NCBI GenBank assembly: GCA_951812535.1
Contig: CATOSK010000006.1
Span: 372,001-436,000 of the forward strand
Length of the DNA stretch: 64,000 nucleotides
Reading direction: 5' to 3'
Origin: an uncultured Dehalococcoidia bacterium
GTDB taxonomy: Bacteria > Chloroflexota > Dehalococcoidia > Lucifugimonadales > UBA3495
Shown: one piece after another, positions 59,139 to 64,000 of the stretch
Layout: the number at the start of each line of letters is the position of its first letter
Position numbering within the stretch: the first letter of the stretch is position 1
Notes under the pieces: generated by a model
What the model saw: the letters and a program-made list of their open reading frames with translations, nothing else
What the model was told of the DNA's origin: nothing
Databases searched by the model: none
Program-made: the position numbers and the translations under genes

Positions 59139-59866
59139 CCCCCTTCCGTTGTCCGGGGGCTGCCCTGGGCATCTTGGCGGCGTCCTTCCTGCCCCTGGTT
59201 CTCGCCGCCTGCGGCACGCCGCCCGCTCCCACTCCCGAACCCCCGCCCAATCCCCGCGTCCTGCTCGACCGGGCCGCGGAACGCCTCGTCGCCCTCCGCA
59301 CCGTCGCCTTTGACCTCCAGCACCAGGAAGGTTCGACCCAGCTCTTCCCCGGCGTGGAAATGACCCGGGCCTTCGGTGAGACCGAGATCGGGAAGGGGTT
59401 CCGCTTCACCGTCGAGGCCCGGCTGGGCAGCTCCTACTTCGAGACCCATGCCGTCGTCCTCGACGAACGCACCTACATGACCAACTTCCTCACCGGCAGC
59501 TGGGAGGAAGTCGCCCACGGGTCCCTCCCCTTCAACTTCTCCAATGTCGGCCAGTCCCTTGCCGATGTCCTCGAAAACGTCCGCGACCCGGACCTGCTCG
59601 GCGAGGAGCCAATTGACGGTAAGGACGCCTACCGCATCCGGGGCAGCTCCTGGTCCGAAGACCTCCGTGTCCTCGTCCCCAACGCCGGAGATGGACACGA
59701 CGTTGTCATGGAACTGTGGGTGGACCGGGACACCGGGGCCCTCGCCTACGCCACCCTCACCGGCCCCCTGGTGGACACCGATGCCCCCGAAGTCGTCCGC
59801 ACCCTGGCGTTGACCGGACTCGACCAACCCGTGGAGATCGCCATTCCTCCCGGCCTGGAACAGTAA
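59135..59866 (+). CDS. LppX/LprG-like lipoprotein
   Basis: A 243-residue lipoprotein (GTG start) with the signal ILAASFLPLVLAAC and a Pro-rich linker. The mature part has the LppX_LprAFG pattern: RAAERLVALRTVAFDLQHQE, YFETHAVVLDERTYMTNFLT and DGKDAYRIRGSSW. In mycobacteria LprG binds triacylated lipids and works with the MFS exporter P55 encoded next to it. Here an MFS exporter also starts 15 bases downstream, so a lipid-export pair is likely (inference). Confidence 0.8.
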   Translation: MTPFRCPGAALGILAASFLPLVLAACGTPPAPTPEPPPNPRVLLDRAAERLVALRTVAFDLQHQEGSTQLFPGVEMTRAFGETEIGKGFRFTVEARLGSSYFETHAVVLDERTYMTNFLTGSWEEVAHGSLPFNFSNVGQSLADVLENVRDPDLLGEEPIDGKDAYRIRGSSWSEDLRVLVPNAGDGHDVVMELWVDRDTGALAYATLTGPLVDTDAPEVVRTLALTGLDQPVEIAIPPGLEQ

Positions 59867-59881
59867 GCCCGGCCTTTGACT

Positions 59882-61378
59882 ATGGGGAACGGGCCTGCCT
59901 CCTCCATTCATCGCGGCCCGGGGCTGCCTTCCTGGCTGGTCCTGGCCATCGTAGGCTCCGGCGCGATGGTCACCGCCCTGGACCAGACCGTGGTCGTCAC
60001 CGCCCTGCCCGCCCTGATGCTCGATTTGAAGATCCCCTTCACCGAGCTGGACCGGGTCTCCTGGGTGGTCACCGCCTACCTCCTCGGCTACACGGTGGCC
60101 ATGCCCATCTTCGGACGCCTGGCCGACGTCTACGGCTACATCCGGGTCTACCAGGCCTCCCTCGTTATATTCATCATCGGCACCTCCCTCGTCGCGTTGG
60201 GGACGACCCTCGAATGGGTCATCGCCGCGCGGGTCATCCAGGCCATTGGCGGAGGCGCTGCCGTCCCGGTCGGCATGGCCGTCGCCTCCGGGCTTCTGCC
60301 CCCCGAACAGCGGGGCCTTGCCCTGGGCATTGTGGGCGGGGCTGCCGAGGCCGGCTCCATGCTCGGCCCCATCTATGGAGGAGCCATCGTGGAGTGGCTC
60401 GGCTGGCGCTGGATATTCTGGCTCAACGTCCCCCAGGCAGCGTTGCTCATGCTCGCCCTGGCCGGGCTTGCCAACCGCCCCAACCGGGAAGAACGGGTGG
60501 ACTACCTGGGCAGCATATTGCTGGCCGCCGTGTTGCTCACCCTCTCGTTGGCCGTTTCCCGTCAGGGACTCTTCACCCTTTCCTCCCCCTTGCCTTTCAT
60601 CGTCGGATCCGCGGGACTGCTGCTGTGCGTCCTCTTCCTCTGGCAGCAGCGCCGGGCTTCCTTCCCCCTGCTGCCGCCCCCTGTTCTTCGCTCATTGCCC
60701 GTGGTGACGGCCAACCTGGCCCAGTTCCTCGTAGGCATCGCCCTGATAATCGGTCTGGTCACCATTCCCCTGATGGCCAACACCGTCATGGGCCGCGATC
60801 CCTTCACCGGAGCGTTGTGGCTGCTGCGTCTCACCGTAGCCATCCCCGTCGGAGCCGTCCTCGGCGGCCTCCTTCTCCCCCTCCTGGGCGCCCGACCCAT
60901 CACCATCATTGGCCTGCTGCTGGCTGCGGCAGGACTGCTCCTGGCCGGAAACTGGACCATCGATATCGCCGATCCCTGGCTCACCATCCACCTGGCAACA
61001 GCCGGGTTGGGCTTCGGACTGGTCATTGCCCCCATCGCGGCCCACGCCCTCGACGCCGTATCCGGGGAATACCGGGCCGCCGTTGCCTCGCTGGTGGTGG
61101 TATCCCGGATGCTGGGGATGACCCTGGGACTGGCCGCTCTCTCCGCCTGGGGCGTCGAGCACTTCCAGGCCCTGACATCGGGACTGGATCTGCCCCTGGC
61201 CCGGCCCGGCGAGGACCTGTCCGAGGTCTCGGCCCGGGTCGCCGAGTACAACCGCCGCCTCACCGATGCGGGACTGTCCCTCTTCCACAACTTCCTCCGC
61301 TCCGCCGCGGTAGTATCCCTGCTGGCCATCCTGCCCGCCCTACTCATGCGGCGGAGGGGCCCGCCATCGTTGCCGTGA
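59882..61378 (+). CDS. MFS transporter, DHA2 (EmrB/P55-like) family
   Basis: A 498-residue protein with about 14 membrane segments. The N-terminal LVLAIVGSGAMVTALDQTVV, the loop MPIFGRLADVYGYIRVYQAS and the motif C-like segment EPGSMLGPIYGG-type (AEAGSMLGPIYGGAIVEWLG) are characteristic of DHA2 exporters. The middle helices include LSLAVSRQGLFTLSSPLPFI. ATG at 59882 is used because the TTG at 59876 adds two residues. Position directly after the LppX-like lipoprotein matches the mycobacterial LprG-P55 arrangement. Confidence 0.88.
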   Translation: MGNGPASSIHRGPGLPSWLVLAIVGSGAMVTALDQTVVVTALPALMLDLKIPFTELDRVSWVVTAYLLGYTVAMPIFGRLADVYGYIRVYQASLVIFIIGTSLVALGTTLEWVIAARVIQAIGGGAAVPVGMAVASGLLPPEQRGLALGIVGGAAEAGSMLGPIYGGAIVEWLGWRWIFWLNVPQAALLMLALAGLANRPNREERVDYLGSILLAAVLLTLSLAVSRQGLFTLSSPLPFIVGSAGLLLCVLFLWQQRRASFPLLPPPVLRSLPVVTANLAQFLVGIALIIGLVTIPLMANTVMGRDPFTGALWLLRLTVAIPVGAVLGGLLLPLLGARPITIIGLLLAAAGLLLAGNWTIDIADPWLTIHLATAGLGFGLVIAPIAAHALDAVSGEYRAAVASLVVVSRMLGMTLGLAALSAWGVEHFQALTSGLDLPLARPGEDLSEVSARVAEYNRRLTDAGLSLFHNFLRSAAVVSLLAILPALLMRRRGPPSLP

Positions 61379-61495
61379 CCGCCATTGCTCAAATGCCGTC
61401 CCAATGGCATGATTCATGTGCCTGCTGGAACCGCCCCGGCCCAGTCTCGATTGACCTCCACCCTGCGCGTCTCGACCGTGTATGCGAATAACCAG

Positions 61496-62350
61496 ATGGA
61501 ACTGAAGCCTCTCGGCAACACCGGCGTTATGGTCCCCGAGATCGGCTTGGGTACGTGGAAGTACACCGGCGGCGACGCGCCGTTGCGGCGGGGAATCGAG
61601 CTGGGCGCCTTCCTCATCGACACCGCGGAAATGTACCGAACCGAGGACGCCGTCGGACGGGCCGTCCGGGGGATTCGGGACCGGGTGTTCATCGCCACCA
61701 AGGTCCTGGGACGCCACCTGCGCTATGACGAAGTTCTCCGCGCCGCCGAGCAGAGCCTGCGCCTGCTGGACATCGACCGCATCGACCTGTACCAGGTCCA
61801 CTGGCCCAACTCCCGCGTGCCCATCGAAGAGACCATGCGGGCCATGCAACACCTGCTTGACCGCGGCCTCGTGCGCTACGTGGGCGTCAGCAACTTCTCC
61901 GTCCAGCAGCTTGCCGGCGCCCAGGCTGCCATGCCCCACCACCCCGTCGTCTCCAACCAGGTCCTGTATAACCTGCAGCGCCGGAGCATCGAGAAGGACC
62001 TCCTCCCCTACTGCCAACGGAACGGTGTCACCGTCCTCGCCTACACCCCGCTGGCCGACGGAGACCTGGCCCCCGCTTCCGCCAACCCGTCAGGGAAAGC
62101 CTCCGGCCTGCGCCGCGCCGCCGGGCGGTTGACCGGACACAGCCGGCAGTTGGATTCCCTCTGCTCCGTCGCCCGGGAATGTGGCAAGACCCCCGCCCAG
62201 GTCGCCCTGAACTGGTGCGTCTCCCGCCCCAACGTCATCGCCATCCCCAAGTCCAACAGCATCGCCCGCACCGAGGAAAACTGCGGCGCATCAGGATGGC
62301 GTCTCACCCCGGCCCAGTTGGAACAGCTCGACCGCGCCTTCCCCCCGTGA
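61496..62350 (+). CDS. Aldo/keto reductase
   Basis: A 284-residue TIM-barrel oxidoreductase starting MELKPLGNTGVMVPEIGLGT. The catalytic tetrad is visible: Asp and Tyr in LIDTAEMYRTE, Lys in FIATKVLG, His in QVHWPN. The NADPH site is IAIPKSNSIARTEEN. It reduces an aldehyde or ketone of unknown identity. Upstream in-frame starts read through non-conserved sequence, so 61496 is preferred. Confidence 0.92.
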   Translation: MELKPLGNTGVMVPEIGLGTWKYTGGDAPLRRGIELGAFLIDTAEMYRTEDAVGRAVRGIRDRVFIATKVLGRHLRYDEVLRAAEQSLRLLDIDRIDLYQVHWPNSRVPIEETMRAMQHLLDRGLVRYVGVSNFSVQQLAGAQAAMPHHPVVSNQVLYNLQRRSIEKDLLPYCQRNGVTVLAYTPLADGDLAPASANPSGKASGLRRAAGRLTGHSRQLDSLCSVARECGKTPAQVALNWCVSRPNVIAIPKSNSIARTEENCGASGWRLTPAQLEQLDRAFPP

Positions 62351-62478
62351 CTCCCGCCGTCCCCGGGGCTTGTGGGCCGTTACTCGTCATCTCGAAGACT
62401 CTCCCTCCCCAACGTTAAATCCTGTCCTCGTACATATCCTCCCGCCGCCGACTCACCACCTCACATCCATTTCCGAAA

Positions 62479-63915
62479 TTACCGTCTGACCATTCCTTGA
62501 TGGAGGTCGATCAACCGCACGAGATGGTCTACGAAATCACGGGGTATACCAAAGACTGGTCGAGTGAAGTTCTTCATCTGAAGGATAAACACCCTATTAT
62601 TATCGGACTCTAACGTTCTCTTTGATATCAAATCAGGCCTGGTCAGTGGTTCCCCATCGGCAAGAAGCTGGAGTTGTTCTTGGGTTATCCCTCTTTGGTT
62701 CTGCCTGTCGTCGAAGTACAAGTATCTCTCCGTTCCCTTTAGGACTTCTTCCAACTCAACCTCCGACTCTCTCAAAGAAACGGTCTCGTATACGTAGTTC
62801 ATGACCTCGCTTGCCAGAGCTTCGGCCTCCACAAATCTCCTATAGAGAACGGGATTACAATGTTTAAGCGGTATTAAAAGTCCAAGTACCAAAGGAAAGA
62901 AAGAGTGACGTGTTCCAACATTCTTCCCAACCAGCGCGATCAACCTTACACAATAGTCAATTTCGCGAAGTGACAAGCCGAGACGGGTCCAAACCGAAGG
63001 GAAGTAGTCGGCCAAAGTTTGAAACTCGTTCTCGTGGACAGGACTTTCGACTGCTCTGCTAAGTTCGGTGAAGAATTGGCTCAACCCATACCGTTGCATC
63101 AGATAACCCCCGAACTTTTCCCCATCAGCCTCCGGCAACGTGAACTCCATGTCGAAAAACCGCCGCAGGTAAACATCCACCTCAATATCGCCATAGACCG
63201 ACGCCAGTGATTTACAAAGCTCATCCCGATTGAGGCCAAAGACAAACACCAAATCTCGCACATCGAATATGTGCTTGACCCGCTCCAAAAGCTCTATGGC
63301 AAATGTCGGCCGGCACCGGTCAAGCTCGTCGATGATGAAGACCAAGGGATGCCCAGTTTCCTCGCGCACTCTGTTGGACAGGTTCGTCAACTCTTTTTTC
63401 AGGTCGTCTTTTGTCGCTCTTTGGGAAAGGGAGTCCTCCAACGGATCCCACTGGTCAATTTCGCCTTGTTTTAGCTCGAGCGTTATGCCGATATGTTTTT
63501 CCACCAACCCCATGGCATTTTGCTTCAGTAAAAGCACGCCTTTCTTCCCAACGCTTGCAGCTAAGGACTTGAACGTGCTTTCTTCCTTGTTGAAGTGGTC
63601 CGACAATTGGCCGATTATCGCCAAGAGTGGGTCATTGCAGAAATCATCTTCCCACGCGTTGAAATAGATGGCTTGGAACCCCTGGTTCTCCAGGTCCTTT
63701 TGCCACCGTTTCAGCATGAAGGTCTTGCCGGTGCCCCAGTACCCGTGAATACTGATGGTGAACGGCGACGACTGGTCGCGAATGAGGTTCGTCAGTCTTC
63801 CCGCAATCTCCGCACGACCCAACACGTCATCGCCCCAGGGTTCGCTTGATGAAACCTCTGGTTCGGGCAGTTTAAGGCTCAATGATTCCTTGGGGTTACT
63901 TGCCTCTTGAGTCAC
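62479..63915 (-). CDS. KAP-family P-loop NTPase
   Basis: A 478-residue soluble protein with Walker A GYWGTGKT at residues 58-65 and Walker B IIDELDR at 194-200, followed by FGLNRDELCKSLASVYG and RRFFDMEFTLPEADGEKFGG, all typical of KAP NTPases. In other bacteria these occur in phage-exclusion and other defence settings, and some have membrane helices; none is seen here. Codons are clearly AT-richer than in the rest of the window, which points to horizontal transfer. It is flanked by a conventional gene on one side and the window end on the other. Confidence 0.88.
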   Translation of the reverse strand: MTQEASNPKESLSLKLPEPEVSSSEPWGDDVLGRAEIAGRLTNLIRDQSSPFTISIHGYWGTGKTFMLKRWQKDLENQGFQAIYFNAWEDDFCNDPLLAIIGQLSDHFNKEESTFKSLAASVGKKGVLLLKQNAMGLVEKHIGITLELKQGEIDQWDPLEDSLSQRATKDDLKKELTNLSNRVREETGHPLVFIIDELDRCRPTFAIELLERVKHIFDVRDLVFVFGLNRDELCKSLASVYGDIEVDVYLRRFFDMEFTLPEADGEKFGGYLMQRYGLSQFFTELSRAVESPVHENEFQTLADYFPSVWTRLGLSLREIDYCVRLIALVGKNVGTRHSFFPLVLGLLIPLKHCNPVLYRRFVEAEALASEVMNYVYETVSLRESEVELEEVLKGTERYLYFDDRQNQRGITQEQLQLLADGEPLTRPDLISKRTLESDNNRVFILQMKNFTRPVFGIPRDFVDHLVRLIDLHQGMVRR

Positions 63916-63947
63916 GCTATCTCCTGTAATCCATACACGGGATCAAC

Positions 63948-64000
63948 CTACCCCCCAGCCCGCTCCACCAGCCGCCGCACCGCCTCGCGCGGCTCGTTCC
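63948..64000 (-). CDS. C-terminal end of an unknown protein
   Basis: On the minus strand an open frame enters from beyond the window and ends NEPREAVRRLVERAGG-stop (TAG at 63948-63950). The composition is ordinary for the GC-rich genome. It is too short to identify. Confidence 0.35.
   Translation of the reverse strand, partial: NEPREAVRRLVERAGG

Noticed and set aside
1..64000. tRNA or rRNA genes
   Set aside because: No tRNA T-arm consensus with a matching acceptor stem and no rRNA segment was recognised by eye; a tRNA scan would be needed to be certain.

Overview
The window is a GC-rich bacterial chromosome segment, about 64 kb with roughly 55 supportable protein genes and no rRNA or tRNA gene that I could see. 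The gene set suggests a member of the Chloroflexota, probably the Dehalococcoidia/SAR202 side. It combines an alternative complex III operon, a CO-dehydrogenase/xanthine-oxidase type molybdoenzyme, class III (CaiB) CoA transferases, dienelactone hydrolases, F420 synthesis (cofE) and several oxalate/formate-antiporter-like MFS carriers. This is inferred from gene content; no marker gene was compared.

Layout. 1-6.3 kb: a truncated P-loop kinase, a VOC enzyme, a sugar-phosphate-type MFS carrier with an alpha/beta hydrolase, then the leftward rplU-rpmA-rpmE operon with a DUF1385 membrane protein. 6.6-11.9 kb: a leftward molybdo-hydroxylase operon (FAD, 2Fe-2S and Mo subunits, a small lipoprotein, a cytochrome c and a MoaD-like protein). 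12.4-19.8 kb: MFS carrier, VOC, Nudix, GNAT, hisA-hisH-cobalamin adenosyltransferase and a hicBA toxin-antitoxin pair. 20-31 kb: cofE, dinB, MFS, a class III aminotransferase behind five 15-bp repeats, two dienelactone hydrolases, and a thioredoxin/NHL-repeat protein whose redox Cys codon is UGA. 31.5-41.2 kb: the alternative complex III operon. 41.5-49.2 kb: PNPOx-like protein, retropepsin-like protein, a 2-oxoacid dehydrogenase (E1alpha, E1beta, E2) with lipB, TfoX-N protein, aminotransferase. 49.2-55.3 kb: Uma2, MaoC, MFS and two overlapping CoA transferases. 55.8-64 kb: a UGSC-family selenoprotein, DMT transporter, a beta-propeller lipoprotein, an LppX/LprG-like lipoprotein followed by a 14-TM-type MFS exporter, an aldo-keto reductase and a KAP-type P-loop NTPase in AT-richer DNA.

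The main discoveries are these. (1) Two genes, at 28266 and 55790, carry an in-frame UGA exactly where the protein family has Cys or Sec, each with a hairpin just downstream, so the organism very probably makes selenoproteins. (2) A dense family of intergenic hairpins has a near-constant 18-nt loop containing AACTTGTC and arms that differ between copies yet stay complementary. One copy sits inside a MITE-like element, which shows the hairpin family has been mobile. The hairpins separate almost every gene of the respiratory operon and lie in the leader of the ribosomal protein operon.

How the genes work together: the molybdoenzyme, CoA transferases, MaoC hydratase, hydrolases and many MFS carriers suggest uptake and oxidation of organic acids and aromatic breakdown products. 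The 2-oxoacid dehydrogenase with LipB feeds acyl-CoA into metabolism, and alternative complex III passes electrons from quinol to cytochrome c.
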